From Pusillimonas noertemannii (GTDB lineage: Bacteria; Pseudomonadota; Gammaproteobacteria; Burkholderiales; Burkholderiaceae_B), in contig NZ_QEKO01000006.1 of the NCBI RefSeq assembly GCF_003096595.1, forward strand, positions 1-59,697: a DNA stretch of 59,697 nucleotides. The letters are read 5' to 3'. Position 1 is the stretch's first letter. The number at the start of each line of letters is the position of its first letter. The translations under genes and the position numbers were made by a program. Below, piece after piece: positions 28,392 through 37,357 of this stretch. The notes under the pieces are model-generated. The model was given only the letters and a program-made list of their open reading frames with translations. It did no database searches and was not told the DNA's origin.

Positions 28392-29744
28392 CTATTTGTT
28401 CTGGCCCACCGAATCGAAGTAGCCCGAATCGATGAAGCGCAGCCACAGGGTTCCGACCGTCTTGATGCTGTCCTGGGTGAAGAGATAGTGGTGCATGTCG
28501 CGTACCCTCGCCACGCGGTAATTGCCCGCATAAGGCTCCAGCACTTCGCGGTGCGCATCGACGGTCTTGGGCGGAATGGCCTCGTCCAGCGTGCCGTTCA
28601 TGTCGAGGATGGCCACGTTCTTCAGGGCCTCGGGCGGGAAGCTGGGCTCCATGATGTCCTGGATGAAGCCGCCCAGGCGGCGCTCCCGGTACTCGTCGGG
28701 CAGCCAGTCCGACAGCCACATGCGCAGCGCGACCTCGGTCAGGGCGGCCGGGGTGAACTGCATGCCCATGTCTTCGCTGCTCTTGAAGCGCGGGCCCCGC
28801 TGGGCGCCCTTCCACCATTTGTTTCGCGTGGCCTCGTCCAGGTCCTTGGTGTAGTAGGTGAAATCGTCCAGGCCGCGTTCACGCAGGCGTTGGGCGGTCT
28901 TTGAGTATGCGTTGGTGAAGTTGCCGAACTTGGCCTTGCGGTAGGCATAGGCTATGCCGACGTTGCTGGTGCCCCAGCCCAGATAGCCGTCGGGCTGGAT
29001 GTACTTGGCCAGCGGATACAGAAAAGCGCCGCCGGTGGACATGCCCCAATACAGCAGGTAGGAATCCTTGCGCTCGCTCTCGGGCACCGCGTGTTCGACG
29101 GCCAGGCGATAGCCCTCGACGAAGGTGTCGGGCGTGGCGGCCAGCATTTGCCGGAACAGCGGGGAGTCCTCTTTCGGATAGCGATAGACGGAGCTGTCGC
29201 CCGAAGTGGCCTTCTGCACGTCGCTTTGCTTGGTGACGAAGTCGTCTTGTGTCCAAGGCGCTTTCTGTTGGCGGCTGAAGATGGGCATGCGCTGGTCGAG
29301 CGGGATGTTTTCCCATGAGCCCCTGCCCTGCTCGTCGAAGAAGTTCCAGCGGCCCACGCGGGTAAGCGCGACGAACTTCACGCCCCGCTTTGCCAGCCAC
29401 ACGCCGGGGCCTTCCTTGCCCTCGGGGGTTTCCAGGAAATCCATGGCGTACTCGCTGCCCGGCTCGCCGCCCACCACCACGATCTTCTTGCCGTCGTGCA
29501 GGCGCGGCTTGTCGGGGGTAAGGGTGACGACCACCTGGGTAAAGGGCTGGCCGTAGGCCTCGAAGTCGATGTAGTCGATCTTCTCGGTGTAGCCGCTGGT
29601 TTCGGGATAGTCGTTGCCCTGCAGGATGGCGGCGACGGTGTCGGGCTCGACCATGCCCTTGTCGGGCGGCAGGCTCCAGTTCGCGGCCGCCTGCTCGGCG
29701 GTAAAGCACAGTGCGATGGCAAGCAGGGAAAGGTGCTTGAACAT
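28392..29744 (-). CDS. Secreted alpha/beta-hydrolase-like protein
   Basis: 450-residue exported protein. The ATG at 29744 has AGGAGATC upstream and starts a signal peptide (MFKHLSLLAIALCFTAEQAAA). The body has an alpha/beta-hydrolase layout: KIVVVGGEPGSEYAMDF, the nucleophile-elbow-like GMSTGG in LLYWGMSTGGAFLYPLAKY, an acidic residue in ILDMNGTLDE and a late His in RDMHHYLFT. I cannot assign a named family; esterase or tannase-like activity on an aromatic ester is only a guess from context. The operator pair at 29828-29864 lies 84 bp upstream. Confidence 0.65.
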   Translation of the reverse strand: MFKHLSLLAIALCFTAEQAAANWSLPPDKGMVEPDTVAAILQGNDYPETSGYTEKIDYIDFEAYGQPFTQVVVTLTPDKPRLHDGKKIVVVGGEPGSEYAMDFLETPEGKEGPGVWLAKRGVKFVALTRVGRWNFFDEQGRGSWENIPLDQRMPIFSRQQKAPWTQDDFVTKQSDVQKATSGDSSVYRYPKEDSPLFRQMLAATPDTFVEGYRLAVEHAVPESERKDSYLLYWGMSTGGAFLYPLAKYIQPDGYLGWGTSNVGIAYAYRKAKFGNFTNAYSKTAQRLRERGLDDFTYYTKDLDEATRNKWWKGAQRGPRFKSSEDMGMQFTPAALTEVALRMWLSDWLPDEYRERRLGGFIQDIMEPSFPPEALKNVAILDMNGTLDEAIPPKTVDAHREVLEPYAGNYRVARVRDMHHYLFTQDSIKTVGTLWLRFIDSGYFDSVGQNK

Positions 29745-29827
29745 GTTCGGGATCTCCTCTGTTGAACCGTCTGGCGCGGTTTTCATCGACGATGGGAAGA
29801 CACGATTCTATCAATGGATGGCAGATT

Positions 29828-29864
29828 TTTGTTAAAAATAGAACAATGTTCCGTATAAAGGAAA
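29828..29864. promoter_or_regulatory. IclR-type tandem operator upstream of the hydrolase-MFS genes
   Basis: Copies TTTGTTAAAAATAGAAC (29828-29844) and GTTCCGTATAAAGGAAA (29848-29864) are separated by AAT, the same 3-bp spacing as elsewhere. Located between divergent transcripts, nearer the minus-strand gene. Confidence 0.7.
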
Positions 29865-29908
29865 TATTTGGGCGGGGCAAAAACAGGTTACAACATGATG
29901 CTGGCAAT

Positions 29909-29945
29909 GTATTGATATGCGGAATAGCATTCCATAAAAAGGAAA
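29909..29945. promoter_or_regulatory. IclR-type tandem operator upstream of the molybdenum hydroxylase genes
   Basis: GTATTGATATGCGGAAT (29909-29925) and ATTCCATAAAAAGGAAA (29929-29945), separated by AGC. It lies 39 bp before the (2Fe-2S) subunit start. With the 29828 pair it forms a double operator in one 240-bp divergent region. Confidence 0.65.
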
Positions 29946-29984
29946 CTATGGCATGGCGCCATGAGTGTACCCAAGGAGGAGACA

Positions 29985-30470
29985 ATGGGGAAAACATTGG
30001 AAATCGAGGTCAACGGCAGGCGGCATGCCGTCGAAGCGCCACCCGACACACCGCTGCTCTACGTGCTGCGCAATGAAATGGAACTGCGCGGTCCACGCTT
30101 CGGCTGCGGGCTGGCCCAGTGCGGCGCCTGTACCGTGCACATGGACGGCGTGGCGATACGCTCTTGCGTCACGCCGGCATCGGCGGCTGCCGGCACGCGC
30201 ATTACAACGCTCGAGGGCCTGGCGCAGGCCTATCACGGCAAAGAGGGCGAAGCCCTGCATCCGGTGCAGCAGGCCTTCATCGAAGAGCAGGCCGCGCAAT
30301 GCGGATACTGCGTCAACGCCTGGATCATGACTTCGGCCGCCCTGCTCGAGAAAACGCCCGATGCGACCGACGAGCAGATCAAGGAAGGCCTGCGCGGCCT
30401 CAAGTGCCGCTGCGGGACGCAGATCAGCGTCATGCGCGCCGTGCGGCGGGCCTCCAAGGCCATGGCATAA
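29985..30470 (+). CDS. Molybdenum hydroxylase (2Fe-2S) small subunit, IorA type
   Basis: 161-residue electron-transfer subunit of a xanthine-oxidase-family hydroxylase. ATG 29985 follows AAGGAGGAGAC. The N-terminal plant-type cluster has Cys in GCGLAQCGACTVHMDG plus a later Cys; the C-terminal cluster uses QCGYCVNAW and KCRCGTQ. Length and order match the small subunits of isoquinoline 1-oxidoreductase and nicotinate dehydrogenase. The large subunit follows 9 bp later; no FAD subunit is present, which fits enzymes that pass electrons to a cytochrome or other periplasmic/membrane acceptor. Confidence 0.9.
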   Translation: MGKTLEIEVNGRRHAVEAPPDTPLLYVLRNEMELRGPRFGCGLAQCGACTVHMDGVAIRSCVTPASAAAGTRITTLEGLAQAYHGKEGEALHPVQQAFIEEQAAQCGYCVNAWIMTSAALLEKTPDATDEQIKEGLRGLKCRCGTQISVMRAVRRASKAMA

Positions 30471-30479
30471 GGGGGCGAC

Positions 30480-32777
30480 ATGGACAATCTTTCATCCCAG
30501 GTGCCTGCGGGCGTCTCGCGCAGGCAATTCCTGGCGGCTTCGGGCGCCCTCATCGTGTCTTTCGGCCTGCCCCTGCGGGCTTCCGCGCAATCGCGTTCCG
30601 TCGCCGACGGCTCCGCCCTGCAGTTCGAGGCCGGCCCCTGGGACGACACCGTCGATAAGAAGCAGCTGGATTCCTGGCTGGCGGTGCTGCCCGACGGCTC
30701 GGTGGCCGCCGGCGTGGGCAAGATAGAGGCCGGCATGGGCATCAGCACCGCCTTTGCGCAGATCGTGGCCGACGAGCTGGACGTGCCGTTGGACAAGGTC
30801 GCCATCCACATGGGCGATACCGCCACCACGGTCGACCAGCGCGGCACCGGTTCGAGCAACGGCATCATGGACGGCGGCAGCGCCTTGCGCAAGGCAAGCG
30901 CCCAGGCGCGGCATGCCTTGCTGTCCATGGCGTCCGTGCGGCTGGGCGTTCCGGCCGAGCAGCTTGAAGTGGAGGACGGCGTGGTGAAAGTGGCGGGCAC
31001 CCCGGGCAAATCCATTTCCTATGGCGAGCTGATAGGCGGCAAGCGCTTCGAGATGGCGCTCGATGCCAAGGTCAGGACCAAGGACGCATCGCAATACAAG
31101 CTGGTGGGCAGGCCCGTGCCCCGTACCGACATTCCGCTCAAGGTAACGGGCCAGTATGTCTACCTCGTCGATCACCGGGTGCCGGGCATGCTGCATGGCC
31201 GGGTGATAAGGCCCCCCAAGGCGGGCGCGCACCTGCTCAAAGTGCCCGCGGGCCAGAGTTTCCCCGGCCTCGTCAAGGTGGTGAGCAAGGGCGATTATGT
31301 GGCGGTGGTATGTGAACGCGAAGAGCAGGCCGTGAAGGCGGCGCGCGAGCTCAAGGTCGAATGGTCCACGCCCGAGCCGATGTTCGCCGAGTCGTACGAC
31401 GCGCTGTATGATTCGCTGCGCAGTGCCCAGCCCAAGCAGTCCAAGACGGAAGGCGAAGCGGGCGACGTCGAGGCGGCCATTGCGGGCGCCGCCAAGGTGG
31501 TGCGGGGGCAGTACGAATATCCCTTCCAGTCGCATGCCTGCATGGGCCCGGGGTGCGCCATAGCCGACGTGCGCGACGACGGCGCCCAGATATGGTCCGG
31601 CGGCCAGAAGCCTTACCCCTTGCGCCGGGCCGTGGCCGAACTGCTTGGCATGGATCCGGAGCAGGTACGCACCACATGGATGCCGGGCCCGGGCTCGTAT
31701 GGCATGAATGACGCCGACGACGCGGCAATGGATGCCGCCTTGCTGTCGCGCGAAACAGGCAAGCCGGTAAGGGTTCAGTACATGCGCGCCGACGGTACAG
31801 CCTGGGATGCCAAGGGGCCGCCCATCGCCTTCAACATGCGCGGAGCGCTGGACGAGCAAGGCAAGGTGCTGGCCTTCGACTACGAGGCGCGCGGATATTC
31901 GAGCCGCGTGCGGCCTTCGGGCACCGACCATCCGGGCGACACGCTGTCGGTATACCTGCGTGGCGAGGGTACGCCGGCCAGCACCGAAAAGCACCAGTTC
32001 CCGGAAGATTCGTACGAGTTTCCCAACCAGCGCAGGGTCAGCCATCTGTTCGAATGGCGCCAGTCGCTGCCCACCGGGCTGCGCACCACCCACCTGCGCG
32101 ACCCTGACGGCATGGCCACCTGCTTTGCCAGTGAATGCTTCATCGACGAGCTTGCCGCCGAGGCGGGCGCCGACCCGGTGGACTTTCGCCTGGCCTATCT
32201 GAAAGAGCCGCGCGACAGGGCCGTGGTCGAGGCGGTGGCGAAGGCGGCGGGATGGGACCGGCGCCCATCGCCGCGCAAGGGGCAGGAAGGCCCCGAGGTC
32301 ACGGGCCGGGGCATTGCCTATTCACCGCGCAAGAGCAGCGTGGTGGCGCTGGTGGCCGAGGTCAAGGTCAATATGGAAACCGGCCGGTTTCGCGTCACCC
32401 GCTTCGTCGTGGCGCATGATTGCGGTTTCGTGATCAACCCCCTGGGGCTGGACCGCACCATCGAGGGCAACCTGTTGATGGGCATGAGCCGGGCCATGTA
32501 TGAAGAGGTGCGCTTTACCTCCGACGAGGTCAAGAGCGTCGACTGGGCCAGCTATCCCATCGCCGAGATCGACGACGTGCCCGACCGCATGGACGTCGTG
32601 ATGGTGAACAACCGTCCGGACGCCAAGCCGGGCGGAGCGGGCGAGCCGACGATACGCCCCGTGGCCGCGGTGATTGCAAACGCGCTGTTCGATGCGACGG
32701 GCGTGCGCATACGCCGCGTGCCGTTCACGCCCGAGAACCTGAAGGCCGCATTCAAGGCGCACGCCGCAGCCACCTGA
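30480..32777 (+). CDS. Molybdopterin-binding large subunit, IorB type
   Basis: 765-residue Mo-hydroxylase large subunit (aldehyde oxidase/xanthine dehydrogenase family, IorB-like). A Tat signal (VSRRQFLAASGALIVSFGLPLRASA, about residues 11-37) implies export of the folded, cofactor-loaded complex, the small subunit riding along. Mo-cofactor region motifs include VGKIEAGMGISTAFAQIVADEL and RGTGSSNGIMDGG, and a late KPGGAGEPTIRPVAAVIANA contains the usual Gly-Glu catalytic-glutamate motif. There is no C-terminal cytochrome domain, unlike NicB. Such enzymes hydroxylate N-heteroaromatic rings; the substrate is unknown. Confidence 0.87.
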   Translation: MDNLSSQVPAGVSRRQFLAASGALIVSFGLPLRASAQSRSVADGSALQFEAGPWDDTVDKKQLDSWLAVLPDGSVAAGVGKIEAGMGISTAFAQIVADELDVPLDKVAIHMGDTATTVDQRGTGSSNGIMDGGSALRKASAQARHALLSMASVRLGVPAEQLEVEDGVVKVAGTPGKSISYGELIGGKRFEMALDAKVRTKDASQYKLVGRPVPRTDIPLKVTGQYVYLVDHRVPGMLHGRVIRPPKAGAHLLKVPAGQSFPGLVKVVSKGDYVAVVCEREEQAVKAARELKVEWSTPEPMFAESYDALYDSLRSAQPKQSKTEGEAGDVEAAIAGAAKVVRGQYEYPFQSHACMGPGCAIADVRDDGAQIWSGGQKPYPLRRAVAELLGMDPEQVRTTWMPGPGSYGMNDADDAAMDAALLSRETGKPVRVQYMRADGTAWDAKGPPIAFNMRGALDEQGKVLAFDYEARGYSSRVRPSGTDHPGDTLSVYLRGEGTPASTEKHQFPEDSYEFPNQRRVSHLFEWRQSLPTGLRTTHLRDPDGMATCFASECFIDELAAEAGADPVDFRLAYLKEPRDRAVVEAVAKAAGWDRRPSPRKGQEGPEVTGRGIAYSPRKSSVVALVAEVKVNMETGRFRVTRFVVAHDCGFVINPLGLDRTIEGNLLMGMSRAMYEEVRFTSDEVKSVDWASYPIAEIDDVPDRMDVVMVNNRPDAKPGGAGEPTIRPVAAVIANALFDATGVRIRRVPFTPENLKAAFKAHAAAT

Positions 32778-32790
32778 TGCAGCAAGGTGA

Positions 32791-32821
32791 AAAGGCCGCG
32801 CCCCTGGGCGCGGCCTTTTTT
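32791..32821 (+). terminator. Rho-independent terminator of the molybdenum hydroxylase operon
   Basis: GGCCGCGCCC / GGCGCGGCC stem with a short CTG-centred loop followed by six T residues, 14 bp after the IorB-like stop. It isolates this operon from the bicupin gene downstream. Confidence 0.9.
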
Positions 32822-32833
32822 CGCGCTTTCACA

Positions 32834-32862
32834 TTGACATTTGCGCAGGCTTTGTCTACGAT
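32834..32862 (+). promoter_or_regulatory. Sigma-70-like promoter of the bicupin-eutA operon
   Basis: TTGACA (32834-32839), 17-bp spacer, TACGAT (32857-32862). The -10 box abuts the operator pair at 32862-32898, so regulator binding would cover the transcription start. Confidence 0.6.
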
Positions 32863-32898
32863 TTTACTATAACAGAACGCAATTCTATATATCAGAAC
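32862..32898. promoter_or_regulatory. IclR-type tandem operator of the bicupin-eutA operon
   Basis: TTTTACTATAACAGAAC (32862-32878), spacer GCA, ATTCTATATATCAGAAC (32882-32898). The same GCA spacer occurs before the Pht5-like gene at 50140. Confidence 0.75.
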
Positions 32899-32940
32899 AT
32901 TGCTGGGGTATGCAACGCCCGGCCCGCACGGAGGAAAGAC

Positions 32941-34143
32941 ATGCCGCACGACAAGGACCGAACCCACTGGCACGAGCCGGCAGGCCATAAAAAGGCGGGG
33001 TTCGGCAAGTTCAAGAAGCAGCCCACGCCCTACGACGCCTTCATGGAAGAAGAAGGCATACCGGTGTACCGCGACCTGGGCATCAGCAAGGTGCAGAACC
33101 TGCCCCTGTATCCCTGGAAGCGCAAGGGCGGCCGCGGCCACTATATCCAGCTGTACGGCACCGAGGGCAAGTGGGGCTGCTACGTGGTCGAGGTGCCGCC
33201 CGCGGGCGCCCTGAACGTTGAAAAACACATGTACGAAGAGATCTTCCTGGTGGTCGAGGGCCGCGGCACGACCGAAGTCTGGCAAGAGGGCGACACCAAA
33301 AAGCACGTATTCGAATGGCAGGCAGGCTCGATGTTCTCCATTCCGATGAACGCGATGTATCGCATCGTCAATGGAACCAACAGCGGAGCCCTGTTGCTGG
33401 CCGGCACCACCGCGCCCAATGTGATCAACATGATCAACAACTTCGACGCGGTGTTCAATAACCCGTTTGTCTTCCGTGACCGCTTCAGCGGCGCGGAAGA
33501 CTTTTTTAAACCCAAGGACGACATCGAGCCCGACCCGGTGCGCGGACTTGCCATGCGTCGCACGAACCTCATCCCCGACGCGATGAACTGCGAACTTCCA
33601 CTCGACAATCGCCGCTCGCCCGGCTATCGGCGCATCGAGCCGTTCATGACCAACAACGTCTTCTACTTCTGGATAGGCCAGCACGAGAACGGCCGCTATT
33701 CCAAGGCCCACGCGCATACTTCGGCGGCGGTGCTGATCTGCCTGAAGGGCAAGGGCTATACCTATACCTGGCCCGAAGAGCTGGGCGTCAATCCCTGGAA
33801 GGACGGGCACGGCGACAAGGTAAGGCGGCTCGACTACGAGCCGGTGGGCATGGTCACCGCGGCACCCGGCGGCGCCCGCTGGTACCACCAGCACTTCAGC
33901 GTGTCAGAAGACCCCTTCCGGCTCACGGCTTGGTTCGGCCCCCACAACCCGGGCCGCGATCCCGGGCCCCCGGGCGAGAAGCACACCGACTACACCGCCA
34001 TTGACGTCAACGAGGGCGGCACGGCCATTCCCTATTCTATGGAAGACCCGTTCATCCGCCAGGAGTACGAGGCGCTGCTCAAGCAAAACGGGGTGACCAA
34101 CCGCATGAAGCCCGAATGGTACGAGCGCTCGTACGACAAGTGA
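32941..34143 (+). CDS. Bicupin metalloprotein, possible ring-cleavage or decarboxylating enzyme
   Basis: 400-residue cytoplasmic protein with two cupin barrels. ATG 32941 follows GGAGGAAAGAC. Cupin 1 (about 70-160) has the first motif degraded (EKHMYEEIFLVVEGRG: one His, one Glu). Cupin 2 (about 235-330) keeps a metal-like HAH in YSKAHAHTSAAVLICLKGKG and a late His pair in WYHQHFSV. The layout recalls gentisate/1-hydroxy-2-naphthoate dioxygenases, though the sequence is not a standard member. It precedes the EutA-like gene by only 7 bp. No signal peptide. Confidence 0.7.
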   Translation: MPHDKDRTHWHEPAGHKKAGFGKFKKQPTPYDAFMEEEGIPVYRDLGISKVQNLPLYPWKRKGGRGHYIQLYGTEGKWGCYVVEVPPAGALNVEKHMYEEIFLVVEGRGTTEVWQEGDTKKHVFEWQAGSMFSIPMNAMYRIVNGTNSGALLLAGTTAPNVINMINNFDAVFNNPFVFRDRFSGAEDFFKPKDDIEPDPVRGLAMRRTNLIPDAMNCELPLDNRRSPGYRRIEPFMTNNVFYFWIGQHENGRYSKAHAHTSAAVLICLKGKGYTYTWPEELGVNPWKDGHGDKVRRLDYEPVGMVTAAPGGARWYHQHFSVSEDPFRLTAWFGPHNPGRDPGPPGEKHTDYTAIDVNEGGTAIPYSMEDPFIRQEYEALLKQNGVTNRMKPEWYERSYDK

Positions 34144-34150
34144 GCCGGCA

Positions 34151-35668
34151 ATGAGCGACAGTTCGGGCGGACGCATATTCTTCAGCAACATGGGGCGCAG
34201 TCTCGAAGAAGAAGACGAGATCCGCCTGGTCAGCGTAGGCGTGGACATCGGGTCGTCGACCTCGCACCTGGTGTTCTCGCGCATCGTGCTCGAGCGGCTC
34301 GACAACCGCTACATCGTGTCCGAGCGCGTGGTGCTGCACGAGTCCGACGTGCTGCTTACCCCCTATGCGCAAGACCAGACCATCGACGCGGCTGCGCTGG
34401 GGGCCTTCATTGACCGCCAGTACGAGCTGGCGGGGGTCGAGCCGTGCAACATCGACACCGGGGCGCTGATCCTCACCGGGGTGGCGGTAAGGCGCAGCAA
34501 TGCCCGGGCCATTGGGGAACTCTTCGCCTCGCAGGCTGGCAAGTTCGTGTCGGTCAGCGCCGGCGACGGGCTGGAGGCCACGCTTGCAGCCTATGGCTCG
34601 GGTGCCATGGCGCGTTCCATCCGCGAAAACTCGCGGGTCATGAACATCGATATCGGCGGCGGCACGTCCAAGATCGCAGTGTGCGAGGCGGGCGAGCTCG
34701 TCGAGATGACGGCGGTGGACGTCGGCGCGCGCATCGTTTCCTTCGACGGCCAGGGCCGCGTGCAGCGCATCGAAGAAGCGGGCCGGCGCTTTGCGCAAGA
34801 AGCCGGGTTGAGCCTGGAACTTGGGCAGGTGCCCGACGAAGCCGGCCTTGGGCGCATGGTTGAAATCATGGCAGACTGCCTGATGGAGGTCGTCCGGCAG
34901 CCCGAACTGGCCGAAAGCACGGCCCAGCTGCTGCGCCTGGACCCTTTGCGCAACGCTCGCATGCCCGATGCCATCACGTTCTCGGGCGGGGTTTCAGAAT
35001 ACATATACGGCCGCCAGGCGGCTGGCTTCGGCGACCTGGGCGCACGCCTGGCCCAGGCCATGCTGGACCGCGTGGCCGCCTGGGGGCCCGCCTTGCACCA
35101 GCCCGAGCAGGGCATACGCGCCACCGTGGTGGGGGCTTCGCAATACACGATACAGGTCAGCGGCAGCACCATCTATGTCGAGCCGCTCGATGCGCTGCCC
35201 CTGCGCAATGTGCCGGTCATCAGCCCCGATCTCGACCTGGCGCCCGAGCAACTGGATGCCGAAGGCATCGCGCAGGCGATCGCGGCGGCGCTGCGGCGCC
35301 TGGACCTGCACGAGGGCGACCGGCCGGTGGCGCTGTGCTACCGCTGGCAAGAATCGGCCATGTACGGACGCATGGACGCGTTCTGCCGGGGCGTGTCCGA
35401 AGGCCTGTCGCGGCATCTTGCCAAGGGACAGCCCTTGATCCTGGTGGGCGAAGGCGACATCGGCGGGTTGATCGGCATGCATTTGAAGCAGGTGCTGGGC
35501 ATGAAGAACACGATAGCCTCGATCGACGGCATCGCCCTGAAGGAGTTCGATTTCATCGACATCGGCAAGATGCTCGACACGTCGGGGGCGGTGCCGGTGG
35601 TCATCAAGTCGCTGGTCTTCCCTTCCAGTGCGGCGCTTGGCAGGGTTGTCGAGGCCGATTCTGCATAG
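34151..35668 (+). CDS. EutA-like ASKHA ATPase (reactivase-like), copy 1
   Basis: 505-residue relative of EutA, the ATPase that reactivates B12-inactivated ethanolamine ammonia-lyase. ASKHA motifs: phosphate-1 VGVDIGSSTSHLVF (about 29-42), phosphate-2 NIDIGGGTSKIAV and the adenosine-type FSGGVSEYIYG. No eutB, eutC, or other B12-dependent enzyme is encoded in the window, so the classical partner is missing. Tight coupling to the bicupin (7-bp gap, shared operator) suggests the bicupin or another regulon enzyme is its client. Similar overall to the protein at 52169 but without His-rich tails. Confidence 0.82.
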   Translation: MSDSSGGRIFFSNMGRSLEEEDEIRLVSVGVDIGSSTSHLVFSRIVLERLDNRYIVSERVVLHESDVLLTPYAQDQTIDAAALGAFIDRQYELAGVEPCNIDTGALILTGVAVRRSNARAIGELFASQAGKFVSVSAGDGLEATLAAYGSGAMARSIRENSRVMNIDIGGGTSKIAVCEAGELVEMTAVDVGARIVSFDGQGRVQRIEEAGRRFAQEAGLSLELGQVPDEAGLGRMVEIMADCLMEVVRQPELAESTAQLLRLDPLRNARMPDAITFSGGVSEYIYGRQAAGFGDLGARLAQAMLDRVAAWGPALHQPEQGIRATVVGASQYTIQVSGSTIYVEPLDALPLRNVPVISPDLDLAPEQLDAEGIAQAIAAALRRLDLHEGDRPVALCYRWQESAMYGRMDAFCRGVSEGLSRHLAKGQPLILVGEGDIGGLIGMHLKQVLGMKNTIASIDGIALKEFDFIDIGKMLDTSGAVPVVIKSLVFPSSAALGRVVEADSA

Positions 35669-35748
35669 CTGCTGTTGCGCAAGCTGCATGGCTTGGGCAT
35701 TTTGACCAGGCATTGCCGCTTGCGCCCCCATTTTGCAAGCAAGGCAAA

Positions 35749-36486
35749 CTACACCAGGTTTTCTCCGGCCGAGCCGTTCTTTCCAGGAAAGCGTAGAAAC
35801 TTGCCTTTTGCCAGTACGTTGCCTACGATTCGATCGCATCGTTTACCGTCGAATGAAAAAGCTTCGTCCAATGTCATGTCAATGTCGCTCGCCAGGCCTG
35901 TGCGCAACAGGTTGCGGGCGCGAAAGAAGCGAGTCCGCACCGTAGCCTCGGGTATCTTCAACGCCAACGCAACCTCTTGCGCTGTCATTTCTTCGATGGC
36001 GCGCAACACAAATACGGTTCGGTATAGATCAGGCAGCAGGTCAATGCGCGTTTCGATGATCGTGCGCAGCTGAGCCCGCATTGCGAGCCGTTCGGGCTGT
36101 CGATTGTCGTTTTCCACCAGCGAAGCCTGGATTTCAGGATCAAACGAATTCATAGCCGCATCCAGTGGGAGAATTTGAGCCCCTTTGCGCCGCAAGCGGC
36201 CAAGAGCTTCGTTGACGACCACTCGTACCAGCCATGTCGAAAGCTTGGCATCCGAGCGGAAGCCCGCCAGTCCGCGCCAGGCGCTCAGATAGGCTTCCTG
36301 CAGTGCATCTTCGGCGTCGGCGTCATTGTTCAAGATACTGCGCGCGGTTCGGAACAGCAGCTGGTTGTGGCGCCGCATAATCACTTCGAAGGCATCTTCA
36401 TTGCCGTCCGCGGCGTATGCGATGAGCTCTTTTTCAGGCGTGTGCTCTGAAAAGGCTCCGTGTGTCGGTACTTGTGCGTTTTGCAT
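35749..36486 (-). CDS. ECF-type RNA polymerase sigma factor
   Basis: 245-residue sigma factor with region 2 (DAFEVIMRRHNQLLFRTARSILNNDADAEDALQEAYLSAWRGL) and region 4 (LPDLYRTVFVLRAIEEMTAQEVALALKIPEATVRTRFFRARNLL). It carries a C-terminal extension of about 50 residues (ASDIDMTLDEAFSFDGKRCDRIVGNV). No adjacent anti-sigma gene is seen. It is the last of four same-strand genes with a cupredoxin, an exported protein and a second-type folE, so it may control that group. Confidence 0.88.
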   Translation of the reverse strand: MQNAQVPTHGAFSEHTPEKELIAYAADGNEDAFEVIMRRHNQLLFRTARSILNNDADAEDALQEAYLSAWRGLAGFRSDAKLSTWLVRVVVNEALGRLRRKGAQILPLDAAMNSFDPEIQASLVENDNRQPERLAMRAQLRTIIETRIDLLPDLYRTVFVLRAIEEMTAQEVALALKIPEATVRTRFFRARNLLRTGLASDIDMTLDEAFSFDGKRCDRIVGNVLAKGKFLRFPGKNGSAGENLV

Positions 36487-36564
36487 TGCCGTTCCAAATA
36501 ATCAATTTCCATAGGCTGGATCCAGTCGCCGTAGAACCCCTTGGCCAGAATCTCAATGGACCAT

Positions 36565-37296
36565 TCAAGCATTTCCGTTGCTCAGCAGGCCGAAAAATTC
36601 CCGCCGGAGCGCTGCGTCTGCGAAGAGGGCGCCCCGCATGACAGAATTCTTCATCAATGCGCCATCGTCCTTGACCCCTCTCCAGTGCATACAAAAATGG
36701 CTCGCCTGCATGACGACGGCCAAGCCATCTGGCTGCATGCGGCGCTCTAGTTCATCGGCAAGCATAACCACGGCCTCTTCCTGTATCTGTGGGCGGCTCA
36801 TGACCCAGTCGCAGAGACGGGCGTATTTGGACAGGCCGATCAGATCCGAGGATGCGTTGGGCAGTATGCCTATCCACACTTTGCCCAGAATGGGACATAA
36901 ATGATGTGAACAAGCGCTGCGCACTTTGATAGGCCCTACAACCATCAGTTCATTCAACCGGGATATATTGGGGAAGGCGATTATCGGCGGAGCCGGCTCG
37001 TAGCGTCCATGGAACACCTCGTTGATGAACATTCTGGCGACGCGTTGGGCGGTGTCGACCGTATTGTGGTCGTTCTCGACATCGATCACCAGGGCTTTCA
37101 GCATCTCGCGTACGCGAGCCTCCACCTCGGTATGCAGTGCCTGCATTTCTCCATTTTCTATGAACGCGGAAATGTTGTCGTTGGCATGGTAACGGTGCTT
37201 GGCTGCGATCAATCGAGAGCGGATTCGGCTGGATACATTTGTTGTTTGAATGAATTGGTCTTGTTCAGCGGCAGGGGCGGGTAACGTTGCAAACAT
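36565..37296 (-). CDS. folE: GTP cyclohydrolase I
   Basis: 243-residue enzyme that converts GTP to 7,8-dihydroneopterin triphosphate at the start of folate/pterin synthesis. Zinc-binding and catalytic residues lie in VRSACSHHLCPILGKVWIG (Cys, His-His) and MQASHFCMHWRGVKDD (second Cys). The N-terminal extension (about 45 residues) is not conserved. Being beside a stress-type sigma factor rather than folate genes suggests a conditionally expressed copy, possibly supplying pterin under oxidative or metal stress. Confidence 0.9.
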   Translation of the reverse strand: MFATLPAPAAEQDQFIQTTNVSSRIRSRLIAAKHRYHANDNISAFIENGEMQALHTEVEARVREMLKALVIDVENDHNTVDTAQRVARMFINEVFHGRYEPAPPIIAFPNISRLNELMVVGPIKVRSACSHHLCPILGKVWIGILPNASSDLIGLSKYARLCDWVMSRPQIQEEAVVMLADELERRMQPDGLAVVMQASHFCMHWRGVKDDGALMKNSVMRGALFADAALRREFFGLLSNGNA

Positions 37297-37357
37297 GGAT
37301 AGTATGAAAACCTGATCTAAGAGTATGGGTGAACCATCAAGCCACCGTTTCGTTCAT

